62,954 bases of DNA from a virus. The notes beneath the pieces were generated by a model. It saw only the letters and a program-made list of their open reading frames with translations. It did not search any database and was not told where the DNA came from. Location of the stretch: positions 1 to 62,954 of IMG/VR virus record IMGVR_UViG_3300021093_000072. One strand, 5' to 3'. The position numbers and the translations under genes are program-made. This document shows, piece by piece, positions 44,018-52,441 of this stretch (positions are counted from its first letter, which is position 1; the number at the start of each line of letters is the position of its first letter).

Positions 44018-45157
44018 CTAGCCCTTTATCATTCCTTTCAGCCTGCTGATAAAGCCACCATGCTTCGAGGCAGAAATGTTTTTCTCTTCAGTGGAAACAT
44101 CTGTCTGTGGAGTGGACAGGACTTGAGTCTGAACCATTTCTGGATCAATTGTTGCCACAGGGGTTGCCTGCGCCTCAATCATCGGCTTCTCCTGCGCCAC
44201 CTTAATTGATTCCTCAAGCTTTGCCTTGGCAGACGCCTCTAGCATCGCCTGCTTCTTACGAGCACATGCACTGCACCCTTGCTTGGGAGCATTTGCGGTT
44301 GGTGCTGGACCAGTTCCTGCAGTAACCTGCTGAGATTCCGCCATAATGACTTGGTCTCCAGCTATACTCCTGCCCAAGTTTATAAGGGCATTCTTGCTCC
44401 TCATGGCATGAACTATTGCAGGGTTGACCAAGCTAGTCTCTCCCGACATGTAGTTCACCAACTTCCAAGGATTGCCGTCAGGAATCTTGTCGGAAAGGGC
44501 GCCAGTCCATTCGGTACCCCACATGTGTAACCACCTTTCGGCAAATCTTGCAGAATGGTCTTCTGTGAACATGTGGGTCATGACTGCAATCGAAACCTCC
44601 TCTGGGAAGACGTGACCACGCTTCCTTGCGAACTCATGGAACTCATGAGCAACCCTCTTGGATGTTTCTGCGAATTCCGAAGTTACTCCCCAAAAGCCTC
44701 CGTTAGAGTTCCTGATCTCACCCTGCATCACGCCAAAATCTCTGCACATGCTGATGAATTCTGCATTGGGACAACTCCACCAGTCTCCCCTGCGGGTGTG
44801 CTGGGTGTTCATTGGCCCCTCAAGAAAACTGTGCCACGGACCATGATCAAACAACTTGGGAAGCAAGTCAGAAACATTACGAACCACGTAATGGTCTGAA
44901 TCTATGAAGACTAGATTCTTCCCCGGCCCTTTAGCCATATGCTTGCACAGGTACTCAAATTTCCAGAACTGAAGTTGATCTAGCTCAATTGAGCTATCAA
45001 GGGGACGATATTCTGCATCCTTGATTGGCTTGTCCGCAAAAGCAACTATTCTGCCTTTGAACCCAGTCCTTCGCAGGCTAGACACAAGCGATTGGAGCAT
45101 GAACGAGTATTCGCCCCAAGCAACACTCCAAACTATAAGTTCTCTCTCTTTAGACAT
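44018..45157 (-). CDS. glycosyltransferase-like protein with GT-A DxD motif
   Basis: The 379 aa N-terminal 250 residues have LVFIDSDHYVVRNV (DSD metal/nucleotide motif) and GGFWGVTSEF, typical of GT-A sugar transferases that use nucleotide sugars. The C-terminal 130 residues are a low-complexity Ala/Glu/Lys tail (ARKKQAMLEASAKAKLEES) ending in a short basic segment. It abuts the next glycosyltransferase. Confidence 0.75.
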   Translation of the reverse strand: MSKERELIVWSVAWGEYSFMLQSLVSSLRRTGFKGRIVAFADKPIKDAEYRPLDSSIELDQLQFWKFEYLCKHMAKGPGKNLVFIDSDHYVVRNVSDLLPKLFDHGPWHSFLEGPMNTQHTRRGDWWSCPNAEFISMCRDFGVMQGEIRNSNGGFWGVTSEFAETSKRVAHEFHEFARKRGHVFPEEVSIAVMTHMFTEDHSARFAERWLHMWGTEWTGALSDKIPDGNPWKLVNYMSGETSLVNPAIVHAMRSKNALINLGRSIAGDQVIMAESQQVTAGTGPAPTANAPKQGCSACARKKQAMLEASAKAKLEESIKVAQEKPMIEAQATPVATIDPEMVQTQVLSTPQTDVSTEEKNISASKHGGFISRLKGMIKG

Positions 45158-46191
45158 TAGCGCACCTCAGAAACATTTGCTATCATTGAAATCCAATCAC
45201 GACGTGCTTCATTTTCGTCGCACCAAATACGTAGCGCACATTCGCGTGCCAAGGCACCCATCCGCCATCTGTTGTCTGGCTGATGCAGATACTCTAGAGC
45301 TCCACGCATGTCGTCAAGATCTTCAACAAGGAAGCCAGTGCGGGTGTGCCACACCATGTTGGTGAAATTCCACTTTGGTGGGGCTATAACTGGCATACCA
45401 GAAAGTTGCGCCTCGACAACGGCACGAGACTGGTTTTCGATGTAAGAGAATGAGCCATTGTAGACAAAAACATCAACTCCCGCAAGCCAGTCACTTACTG
45501 GAATTTCGCACGGCTTTCTCAACTTCCACCGCGAGTCAAAATCATGCCACTTGTATTGTGCAGCAACCTCATCGCTCCACCCCATTAGGTCATACTTCCA
45601 CAGAGGTGCAGCAGACTGCCAAAGCACTGGTAAATCACAGGAAAATTTTGCAGTGTCTGGACGGCTAACCTTGCCCATGACGGGCTGCCTATCTGGTCTA
45701 ACTATCATCGGCCAGTGGTGAGAATCTATGTAATTCTTCAGTATGCGTATTGGTTGAGTTGGTCGTGCTGCTGCGACCTCTGCATGCATCTTTTGAGCGT
45801 GGAACTGACTAGTGTAGAGAACCATATCCACCATACCCTGGCGGATACCGACCAATTCTGCCTCTGTGTGCCACATCATGTCGTTGGCCCATATGAACTT
45901 AAGGCCACGAGATTTTATGCTGCGTAGACGATCTTTATCAGAGAAGAGCCTGAAATTGCAGCACGAAAATGCGAACCCATCGCACTTTTCGGGGAGTTGA
46001 TCATGGGTGCAATACTTTACCCCTAGATAGTCCATCCAGTCTGTCCAGTTTTTTTCTGACAATCTGAATTCATCATTAGGAACAACTGTAATGGCGTAAT
46101 CTTTTGCACACATAGAGACTATGTCCCTCATGCGAGTGTCCGCACCTCCTAGATCTGACGGCCACTGAAATATGTAAAGTGATGGTTTCAT
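45157..46191 (-). CDS. GT4-type glycosyltransferase
   Basis: This protein of about 344 aa has a GT-B fold pattern: SLYIFQWPSDLGGADTRMRD at the N-terminus (the GG loop), VDVFVYNGSFSYIENQSRAV with VVEAQLSGMPVIAPPKW near residues 255-290 (the glycosyltransferase group 1 signature, Glu-x7-Glu-like). The start is chosen at ATG 46191; the frame runs upstream to 46230. The 3' end abuts the next gene. The acceptor is unknown. Confidence 0.75.
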   Translation of the reverse strand: MKPSLYIFQWPSDLGGADTRMRDIVSMCAKDYAITVVPNDEFRLSEKNWTDWMDYLGVKYCTHDQLPEKCDGFAFSCCNFRLFSDKDRLRSIKSRGLKFIWANDMMWHTEAELVGIRQGMVDMVLYTSQFHAQKMHAEVAAARPTQPIRILKNYIDSHHWPMIVRPDRQPVMGKVSRPDTAKFSCDLPVLWQSAAPLWKYDLMGWSDEVAAQYKWHDFDSRWKLRKPCEIPVSDWLAGVDVFVYNGSFSYIENQSRAVVEAQLSGMPVIAPPKWNFTNMVWHTRTGFLVEDLDDMRGALEYLHQPDNRWRMGALARECALRIWCDENEARRDWISMIANVSEVR

Positions 46192-46327
46192 GATGCTTTT
46201 TTTACCTGATGTGAATTCATGGCAGACCATAGGCTGACATCCGACGCAGACACCAACTCTAGTCTACCACCATGCTTTATCGGCTTGAGATTGCGTTTAC
46301 TCATAGGGGGCATCTATTTAACTTGAA

Positions 46328-46429
46328 CTACAGATTTAGATTGGTAGCCAACTCGAACGGGGTTCTTATCTTTCCAAAAAAGCGTATCTGGTTTATGATT
46401 TCTTCGGTAGAAACTGACTTTTGTCCCAT
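46328..46429 (-). CDS. 33-aa small protein
   Basis: AGAAGGAGAAAGTC lies directly before ATG 46429, a strong Shine-Dalgarno. The product, MGQKSVSTEEIINQIRFFGK then a short tail, ends at TAG 46328. A plus-strand frame on the same DNA has no such support. Function unknown. Confidence 0.5.
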   Translation of the reverse strand: MGQKSVSTEEIINQIRFFGKIRTPFELATNLNL

Positions 46430-46487
46430 GACTTTCTCCTTCTATGGAAATTCCACATGAGGAGTATATAGCTTATTAGTAGGAAAG

Positions 46488-46916
46488 TCAAGAACGACAA
46501 TCAAGATCGTCCACAGATCCTATAATCCTCTTGAGATTGTTCTTGAGAATGCGCTCTAGGCGCAATCTGGCTGTGTCGGCGGCTCCCTCGGCCTCTGGCT
46601 GGGTCAGATACTGCCCTATGGTTCTGTAATGGCTGTCTATATTGATATAGACATCCCAGACTTTTATCTTCCTGTTAGGAGATATCCCAGGGCCAACCAC
46701 GCCAAGGATGTCTGGATACTCCGCCCTCTTCTCTATAAATGTGGAGAATATTGGGTCACATCTGCAATATAGAGGATCAACCTGCCTATTGTCTTCTTCA
46801 TGAGCAAGCATCATGCACCACTCCACATCGGTCAATTCATTTATTGACTTAGTCAGTATCTGACGACGGCGCTGCTCTCGAGTTGGCTTTTTGCTGTTAT
46901 TTTTATTTTCATCCAT
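46488..46916 (-). CDS. hypothetical protein
   Basis: This protein of about 142 aa starts at ATG 46916, downstream of the promoter-like TATGAT (46938-46943); the upstream ATG at 46961 would precede that element. It has a Lys/Asn-rich N-terminus (MDENKNNSKKPTREQRRR), then ELTDVEWCMMLAHEED and a helical C-terminus (AADTARLRLERILKNNL). Not recognised. Confidence 0.55.
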   Translation of the reverse strand: MDENKNNSKKPTREQRRRQILTKSINELTDVEWCMMLAHEEDNRQVDPLYCRCDPIFSTFIEKRAEYPDILGVVGPGISPNRKIKVWDVYINIDSHYRTIGQYLTQPEAEGAADTARLRLERILKNNLKRIIGSVDDLDCRS

Positions 46917-46935
46917 TGTGGTTTTCTCGCATGAC

Positions 46936-46945
46936 CAATCATACG
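46936..46945 (-). promoter_or_regulatory. CGTATGATTG element
   Basis: It reads GCGTATGATTGG on the minus strand and lies about 20 bp before ATG 46916. It is the same 10-mer as in four other places. A start there gives a short leader, consistent with the chosen start codon. Confidence 0.5.
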
Positions 46946-46984
46946 CTCGAAGGAATCTCATTACGACGATAGGAACAAGATCAT

Positions 46985-47191
46985 GTGAGCAACGAAAATC
47001 TACGAGAAATTTTCTACCAAAATGTTCTGAACATCCTGTCGAACAAGGGCAACTGGGCCGACTTCAACAAGCACTACAACCTTTGGCTCCAGGTGAAAAA
47101 AATGGAGCAACTTAAAAGACCATCATTCGTGGATGGCAGCATCGATGTGCCCGAGCCCGACCCAGACGATTACCCTCTTATTAATCCCTAA
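46985..47191 (+). CDS. small hypothetical protein, GTG start
   Basis: This 68 aa protein starts at GTG 46985 (SNENLREIFYQN), with AGGAAC upstream. It has a helical N-terminus and an acidic Pro-rich end (IDVPEPDPDDYPLINP). The 3' end overlaps tilS by 11 bp. Function unknown. Confidence 0.5.
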   Translation: MSNENLREIFYQNVLNILSNKGNWADFNKHYNLWLQVKKMEQLKRPSFVDGSIDVPEPDPDDYPLINP

Positions 47192-47900
47192 GGATGCTTC
47201 GGGCCGTCTTAGATGCGAACACAGATCTGTAAGCCTTCAAATGCGGAGTAACCATGCGACGCAGGTAGGCCCTCTCTCTGCATGTGTTCTGATTGGAAGG
47301 GTCGTCGACCCATGGAACCCCAGCCTTCGTGACGAAATCATCGATCACATCTCTGTCAAAATCTAGCATTGGACGAACGACAGGGGATTTGAACATAAAA
47401 GACCTACGTTCGATGAATCTGCTCGTAGAGATTGGAGATCCACGAGCTAACCTCATCAGCACGGTCTCCAGCATGTCATCAGCATGGTGCGCAGTGAGCA
47501 CTTCTCCACCAAAATTGTCGGCTTCTGCAGAGAGGGCTTCATATCTAACCATCCTGCCCTGCTCGTAAACATTACCTGTCTTTGGAACAATAACGCTCCT
47601 GCTGACAAATTCAAAGCCAAGCGCCCAAGCCTGTATCCTAGCGGTCGCTTCGTCTATATGTGCGTCCGGCCGAAGACCATGATTCACATGACACATACAC
47701 ACTTGGGATGGATGGTCGACGATGATTCTGAGTGCGACCGATAGAGCTAACGAGTCCCTGCCTCCACTTGCTCCAACAATGTACCTGCCAACGCTAGATG
47801 TATGTTTCCTAACACCAGCAACCAGTTCGTGTCTCCTTAGATCTGGAACATCTGCCTTAAGATCAAAGAGGATTGGTACGTGTAAATCGGGAATAAACAT
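47181..47900 (-). CDS. tilS: TilS-like tRNA(Ile)-lysidine synthetase
   Basis: This PP-loop ATPase of 239 aa converts the wobble C of tRNA-Ile(CAU) to lysidine. GASGGRDSLALSVAL is the SGGxDS ATP-binding loop; CHVNHGLRP, AHHADDMLETVLMRLARG and PWVDDPSN are the TilS core motifs. It is shorter than bacterial TilS and lacks the usual C-terminal domain. It may help phage or host decode AUA codons. Confidence 0.8.
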   Translation of the reverse strand: MFIPDLHVPILFDLKADVPDLRRHELVAGVRKHTSSVGRYIVGASGGRDSLALSVALRIIVDHPSQVCMCHVNHGLRPDAHIDEATARIQAWALGFEFVSRSVIVPKTGNVYEQGRMVRYEALSAEADNFGGEVLTAHHADDMLETVLMRLARGSPISTSRFIERRSFMFKSPVVRPMLDFDRDVIDDFVTKAGVPWVDDPSNQNTCRERAYLRRMVTPHLKAYRSVFASKTARSILRD

Positions 47901-47927
47901 TGGTAGGTTTACGAAAGGAAGAAGATA

Positions 47928-48704
47928 GTGTCAAAACTGGTCAAATACTCTCGTGCACAATGGATAAAAGATGGTATGGATTTGGGGATAGTGATTTCTC
48001 ATGCGGACACTCCCAAAAAGTTCATGACAAAAATCGCCCAGAGCAAAGATCAATTTATTTCTCTGTGCGATATCTACAATATAGATCCCGATGCACTGAT
48101 GGACGCCCATCGCAGGCGCGGTGTTCTTGAAAACCATAAGTCTGCTAAAGCAATCATACGACGTCTCGGGGCCACCCCCCGCAGGGAAGATTTGGAAAAA
48201 TTCATGGAGACAGCCGCTGTCCTTGAGAAGGTTGCCTTCTTGGGGTCAATAGGACAGGGAATTGGGTGGTTGGCAACATTTGGACTGGGCAGACTGCTGA
48301 AGTGGGGAGCGGGTATTGGACTTGTTGCAGCCCTCATCTACTATCTTGGCAAGGCTGGCTTTTTCGGAAAACCAGCCAAAGTCGATCCAAAGATGATCGA
48401 TGCGGCACGCTCGGCTGGCATACCGAACCCCGAAAAAGTGATGCCATATGCGGCAAATCTGAATCACGGGGAAAATCTGGACGCCCTGAAAAAATTGCAT
48501 GCTGCCATGTGCAAGAAGAGCGGAAGATGCAAAGACAACGGTTCCATAAACACGATAATGAATGTTTTAAGACGCAAAGACGAAACCATCAGCCCCTGGG
48601 CGGTCGCAGGAGCTGCCGCTGGAACTGCAGGAATTGCAGGACAACTTGTCGGCGGCGTCACCGACGTCGTAAAGAGCGTTGCTAGTTTCGCCACCAAAAA
48701 ATAG
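47928..48704 (+). CDS. hydrophobic membrane protein, hypothetical
   Basis: This 258 aa protein starts at GTG 47928 after AAGGAAGAAG. Two hydrophobic segments stand out: LGRLLKWGAGIGLVAALIYY (about residues 119-138) and an Ala/Gly-rich stretch near 225-250 (AVAGAAAGTAGIAGQLVGG). Its YSRAQWIKDG near the N-terminus recalls the SQW motif seen at 6245-6340. It could be a membrane-active or virion protein. Confidence 0.55.
   Translation: MSKLVKYSRAQWIKDGMDLGIVISHADTPKKFMTKIAQSKDQFISLCDIYNIDPDALMDAHRRRGVLENHKSAKAIIRRLGATPRREDLEKFMETAAVLEKVAFLGSIGQGIGWLATFGLGRLLKWGAGIGLVAALIYYLGKAGFFGKPAKVDPKMIDAARSAGIPNPEKVMPYAANLNHGENLDALKKLHAAMCKKSGRCKDNGSINTIMNVLRRKDETISPWAVAGAAAGTAGIAGQLVGGVTDVVKSVASFATKK
48151..48160 (-). 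promoter_or_regulatory. CGTATGATTG element inside a coding region
   Basis: The same 10-mer lies antisense within the membrane-protein gene, about 250 bp before tilS in the minus direction. It may be a long-leader promoter for tilS or a chance match. Confidence 0.25.
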
Positions 48705-48712
48705 CATCCAGA

Positions 48713-49096
48713 ATGAGCAGACCACCAAGCAACTGGCACCAAAGAAGTAAAACGTGCTCTCTCGAGGGCAGAAATGTGTCAGGAAAAAACAAACTAGGCG
48801 TTGAAGAGCACGGCAAGTGCACATCTTGCTGGAGAGACGGCTTTGGAACCATGTTTGCTAGAATACAGACCAAATCAGGCTCTGCCGATGTCTATGCGTC
48901 AACCTGCAGAACACATGCAGAACCAGAGAAGAAAACATTTCAAGGGAAGACTGTCGAATACAACTTTGCAGGCAGAAGATATGATGGCAAAGTCATCGAA
49001 GCTGGTAGATCTATGGCTACTGTCGAGCATTTTGACCCCATGACAGGACATAAAAAGTTAGTTAGGGTTCCCCGCAGTCATATACTTGATTCATGA
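48713..49096 (+). CDS. small hypothetical protein, possibly zinc-binding
   Basis: In this 127 aa protein, HGKCTSCWRDGFG and a later CRTHAE supply three Cys and two His that could bind zinc, followed by a basic beta-rich segment (FAGRRYDGKVIEAGRS). It overlaps the next gene by four bases. Role unknown. Confidence 0.5.
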   Translation: MSRPPSNWHQRSKTCSLEGRNVSGKNKLGVEEHGKCTSCWRDGFGTMFARIQTKSGSADVYASTCRTHAEPEKKTFQGKTVEYNFAGRRYDGKVIEAGRSMATVEHFDPMTGHKKLVRVPRSHILDS

Positions 49097-49578
49097 GAGC
49101 AAAAGCAGTCTGGTGTGACCATGACATGGCAAGAGATCTTGTCATCTGGTCAGATGGCCCCATGGGAAAATCTACCGCACTACTTGCTCTGATTGCAAAA
49201 TTTGAGTCTTGTGTTTCTGCTTCATCTTGGGGCAGTGACGACCTATGGAAACTGAAACCACTGCATGCCCCAACAGCATCGCATGTGAGAATGATGAAAC
49301 CAGTGGACACACTCATGTGGTATCCTCCTATGCGACTAGGGGCATGTCCGATCGATGTACCATCGTCGGTTTGGTATATAGACTCCATGCTGCAGGAGAT
49401 CAGAGCATCAAAGCAATGCGTGGTCGTGATTGACGATGCTGATCTCTTTGGGCGTACCACGGAATGCCTGCGAAAGATCCAAGATGCATGCAAAGACGGC
49501 GGCAGCCAGATGATAGCCTCTGTGAGAAACAGACCGCCATCCGATGGAGACTGGCAAATACATAAGATGGTTGACTGA
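49093..49578 (+). CDS. P-loop ATPase-like protein
   Basis: In this 161 aa protein, WSDGPMGKSTALLAL is a Walker-A-like loop (the usual first Gly is replaced) and CVVVIDDADLFG is a Walker B. It is the size of a small DNA or nucleotide-binding ATPase. Its start overlaps the preceding gene by four bases. Function unknown. Confidence 0.6.
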   Translation: MRAKAVWCDHDMARDLVIWSDGPMGKSTALLALIAKFESCVSASSWGSDDLWKLKPLHAPTASHVRMMKPVDTLMWYPPMRLGACPIDVPSSVWYIDSMLQEIRASKQCVVVIDDADLFGRTTECLRKIQDACKDGGSQMIASVRNRPPSDGDWQIHKMVD

Positions 49579-50469
49579 TCAGGGATTGATCAAGTTATTA
49601 GGATCTGGGTCGAGGCCTTTCGACTCCTCGTCTTTTAAATGTTCAGAGGAAAGATATGCAACTGCATGCTTCTTCATCTTCTCGATTTGACCAGGAGTGA
49701 AGGACCTGCCTCCGAATCTTGCATAGGTCATAATGTTCATCTTATTTGGGTCATCATCAGAGCCTAGCAATATCAGCGAACTTGGCCCCTGAGGGGTATC
49801 GTCCACATTATCTCCGCTGTCATTAAAGGTATGCTGAAGACCAAAATGATGTCCCATTTCGTGACTTAAAACCTGAGGAAGATCAGTGCTGCCAGATATC
49901 CAAATTTGTCCGCATTTGTCATTCCCAACTTCAGCAATCCCGGCGAGGCCAAGGCCTATACCTAGCAGGTAATTTATATCGATCAGCTTTTTGTTATCTA
50001 CACCTTTCATTGGTCTCTTGAGAACCTGCTGAATGATGTTACCTTCCTCTGCCTTTCGCACTGCCTGCAGGGCGATGGAAGAGTGAGGATCAAAAGGCAC
50101 CTCTTCAACAGACCAGTCAAACTCCTTGACAACGAACACGATGCCCGAAGCAGCAAAGTCCTCATTCAGCCCCCTTAGATCGTCCATAATATTTTTCAGT
50201 GACCTCGCTTCGACACGCTCAACGGTTCCATCTGGCCTCTGCCATTTGACCACCTGAACACGGATACTGACACCGAATGTTGCACTCTTGCCATGCTTCC
50301 ACTTCTCCAAAATGGAATAAGCAGATTTCTGCCATTCATCAAACGAAGCGACCCTAGTTTGTATCGAGTCGTCTGCAGGGGTGTTATTTTTGGTGGACGT
50401 AGCCCCTAGGACTGCAAAGGCGGCGAATAGTGTCGTCGCCAAACGATTGGTTTGGCGTGAATAACTCAT
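49579..50469 (-). CDS. pappalysin-like (M43) metalloprotease with signal-like N-terminus
   Basis: In this 296 aa protein, SHEMGHHFGLQHTFND at about residues 203-218 contains HExxHxxGxxH, and NIMTYA at about 250-255 the Met-turn, as in M43 metalloproteases. The N-terminus (ATTLFAAFAVLGATS) is hydrophobic and could be a signal or lipoprotein-like leader. FDEWQKSAYSI recalls the N-terminal WQKSA of the protein at 39807-41249. It may digest host or virion proteins outside the cytosol. Confidence 0.8.
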   Translation of the reverse strand: MSYSRQTNRLATTLFAAFAVLGATSTKNNTPADDSIQTRVASFDEWQKSAYSILEKWKHGKSATFGVSIRVQVVKWQRPDGTVERVEARSLKNIMDDLRGLNEDFAASGIVFVVKEFDWSVEEVPFDPHSSIALQAVRKAEEGNIIQQVLKRPMKGVDNKKLIDINYLLGIGLGLAGIAEVGNDKCGQIWISGSTDLPQVLSHEMGHHFGLQHTFNDSGDNVDDTPQGPSSLILLGSDDDPNKMNIMTYARFGGRSFTPGQIEKMKKHAVAYLSSEHLKDEESKGLDPDPNNLINP

Positions 50470-50475
50470 ACATAA

Positions 50476-51462
50476 TCAATACAAACATTTTAAACCAATT
50501 CCTTCGTCATAAGTGCTTAATACGCAGTTATTTATGCAAGAATGTGCCGAAAACAACTTGGTAGTTTTTGAGGAATTGCCCGCCTTCTTCAGCAACATGC
50601 GAACACCATGTGCATAAGCTTTAGGATCATTTTTAACGCACCACATACATGGTGACACATCATGTGTGGCCCCAAGTATGAACATGTTTGCTTCATCATG
50701 ACACAGTTCACAATGGTCAAATTTGAAGTGCCTTTCAATCCAGTCCGCAGGAACAGGATGCGTTCTTCTAGTGCTCTTTGCGATGATCTCGATAAGATAT
50801 TCTGCATCATCGCCAATCATGGAGTGCAGAAGTTCGCTAGGCGATGTATCGTGAAACAAAATACGCGAGTAACCGCCAACTTGTCGATAGATACGCGAGT
50901 AACCGCCAACCCACCGAAAACCATCTTCCGACTTAACATGGGTAACGCATCGACTCAACATTAGTGACAGTCTGATGTCGTCTTTGTGTGTGACAGCATA
51001 GGCAAGCGCCACAGCAGCACTAAAAGAAAAACTGCGAGACCGCCAATTTAAAAACTTCAGGTGTTTTTGCATCATCGGAAGATATGGCAAAAGCTCGTGG
51101 CTCATCAGCGGAACCATTGGTCTTATGTACCTGATTAACTTAGATGCCACAACCTTATAAAGAAATGGCTTTTTCCATTCTGGAATGTCAAATTTTGATT
51201 GCGCACTCATAGATGACAGAACCATGCTGCCTAGCATCATAGAAAAAGACCAAGGATCACATCCTGGCCAAAATTCCCCACAATTGCTTGATAAATGCCA
51301 CCCAAGAGGGTCGTGCCCTTCTAGTGGTCTAGAAAGATGGAATCGGACTATGCCGCTATGATGACCACAAAACTCAAGTACAAAATCATCACCGTGTCTT
51401 GATATGGATAAGTTAGGAACCTTGAACTTGTGCCCTGAGTTAGCATTCACGGGACGGGACAC
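50476..51462 (-). CDS. hypothetical protein with Cys/His clusters
   Basis: This 328 aa protein contains HCELCHDEANMF and CMWCVKNDP, which could bind zinc, and SRIYRQVGGYSRILF, a 10-residue repeat encoded by two 20-base copies (ATACGCGAGTAACCGCCAAC on the plus strand, about 50861-50910). The 5' end overlaps the sigma-like gene by 16 bp. Unassigned. Confidence 0.55.
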   Translation of the reverse strand: MSRPVNANSGHKFKVPNLSISRHGDDFVLEFCGHHSGIVRFHLSRPLEGHDPLGWHLSSNCGEFWPGCDPWSFSMMLGSMVLSSMSAQSKFDIPEWKKPFLYKVVASKLIRYIRPMVPLMSHELLPYLPMMQKHLKFLNWRSRSFSFSAAVALAYAVTHKDDIRLSLMLSRCVTHVKSEDGFRWVGGYSRIYRQVGGYSRILFHDTSPSELLHSMIGDDAEYLIEIIAKSTRRTHPVPADWIERHFKFDHCELCHDEANMFILGATHDVSPCMWCVKNDPKAYAHGVRMLLKKAGNSSKTTKLFSAHSCINNCVLSTYDEGIGLKCLY

Positions 51463-52349
51463 AACTTATCCTGCCTCATGAGGCGGATTACCTCAGCAAG
51501 GGCGCAAGACGCATCCCTGTCGCAGCGACCAGGCTTGTCCTCAATGATCGCCTGAATAGTGTTCTGTGAATTTTCGGTAAGAAGTGCTCTGTTGTCTTTT
51601 AGCCATGTGCTGAGTGCCTCTTGGTGCTCGAGATTGTATTCCGACGACCCAGGATCAGCAATCTGAACCATTTGCCTACAGTCGTCATCGGCAAAGATAC
51701 TAACACTCTGCCTATTCCTTTGCTGATTGACCTCTCTAAAACTCTGGCATCTGATGGAGTTGTTGAGGGCGTTGACTGCGTATGTGGAGAACTTGAGGTT
51801 CCTATGTGGATCAAAAAGATCAATGCAGTCAAGCAACTTAAGACTGCTCTTGGCGAGGATGTCTTCCTCGTCGGATGTGACATAATGGGCGCACAACTTG
51901 TTATTCTTGCGCCACCAGTCAATCATGAGCGGATAGTTAAGGTAGTATAAATTTTCCCTGATGTATACCGCCCTGTGAAACAGCGTCCCACCCCAGTCAT
52001 CTTCAACGATCTCGACCCAGGTTTTGCCTTTCCCGTGCATAGAAATGAGTTCCCTGCGAGCACTTAGGGCAGCACCGAAAAACTCGTTCTCTTCTGCACG
52101 AGTCAGAACAACTGAATTCCTAACCCCTTGACTGTTGGAGGTGCAGCCTTCACTGCGCTTCCTGATCATGTTGTAGGCCCGTTCTAGCCTGATGGGACAA
52201 ACGACAAGAGAATTAACTGGCGTCTTGTCAACGAACCTCTGTCCGATTCCTGTTGGAGAGGCTAGAGCATGCCTCACCTTGGTTTCAATATCAAAGATCA
52301 ATAGAGCCTCCTTGCGATCGTTATTATTGACGCGAACTCCGTGCGCCAT
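51447..52349 (-). CDS. sigma-70-like factor
   Basis: This protein of about 300 aa, starting at ATG 52349 (TAGGAGTGGTAGGAT upstream), would replace or add to host sigma for phage promoters. LLDCIDLFDPHRNLKFSTYA, then VNALNNSIRCQ, matches region 2 of sigma-70 factors (core-binding and promoter melting). The preceding RENLYYLNYPLMIDWWRKN fits region 1.2/2.1. The C-terminal QNTIQAIIEDKPGRCDR may be a reduced region 4, but no strong helix-turn-helix is evident. A frame extending to 52409 would start on TTG within the promoter-like element. Confidence 0.72.
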   Translation of the reverse strand: MAHGVRVNNNDRKEALLIFDIETKVRHALASPTGIGQRFVDKTPVNSLVVCPIRLERAYNMIRKRSEGCTSNSQGVRNSVVLTRAEENEFFGAALSARRELISMHGKGKTWVEIVEDDWGGTLFHRAVYIRENLYYLNYPLMIDWWRKNNKLCAHYVTSDEEDILAKSSLKLLDCIDLFDPHRNLKFSTYAVNALNNSIRCQSFREVNQQRNRQSVSIFADDDCRQMVQIADPGSSEYNLEHQEALSTWLKDNRALLTENSQNTIQAIIEDKPGRCDRDASCALAEVIRLMRQDKLCPVP

Positions 52350-52406
52350 GTGTATCCTACCACTCCTATCTCGAGCATGCAAGACCCCTCTTGAAAGTTT
52401 CTGTGC

Positions 52407-52416
52407 CAATCATACG
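52407..52416 (-). promoter_or_regulatory. CGTATGATTG element upstream of the sigma-like gene
   Basis: It reads GCGTATGATTGG on the minus strand, about 60 bp before ATG 52349. It is one of five identical 10-mers, and the gene it precedes encodes a sigma-like factor, so autoregulation is possible. Confidence 0.5.
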
Positions 52417-52430
52417 CTGCCTCGATGGCG

Positions 52431-52436
52431 TATACT
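52431..52436 (+). promoter_or_regulatory. TATACT in GCGTATACTTGG before the MoxR start
   Basis: The flanks match the GCG...TTGG of the minus-strand element. The hexamer ends six bases before ATG 52442, so a leaderless mRNA is possible, as at cas12. Confidence 0.4.
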
Positions 52437-52441
52437 TGGGC

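Noticed and set aside
46272-46460. Plus-strand 62-aa frame
   Set aside because: The minus strand has a strong ribosome site and a compact small gene in the same DNA.
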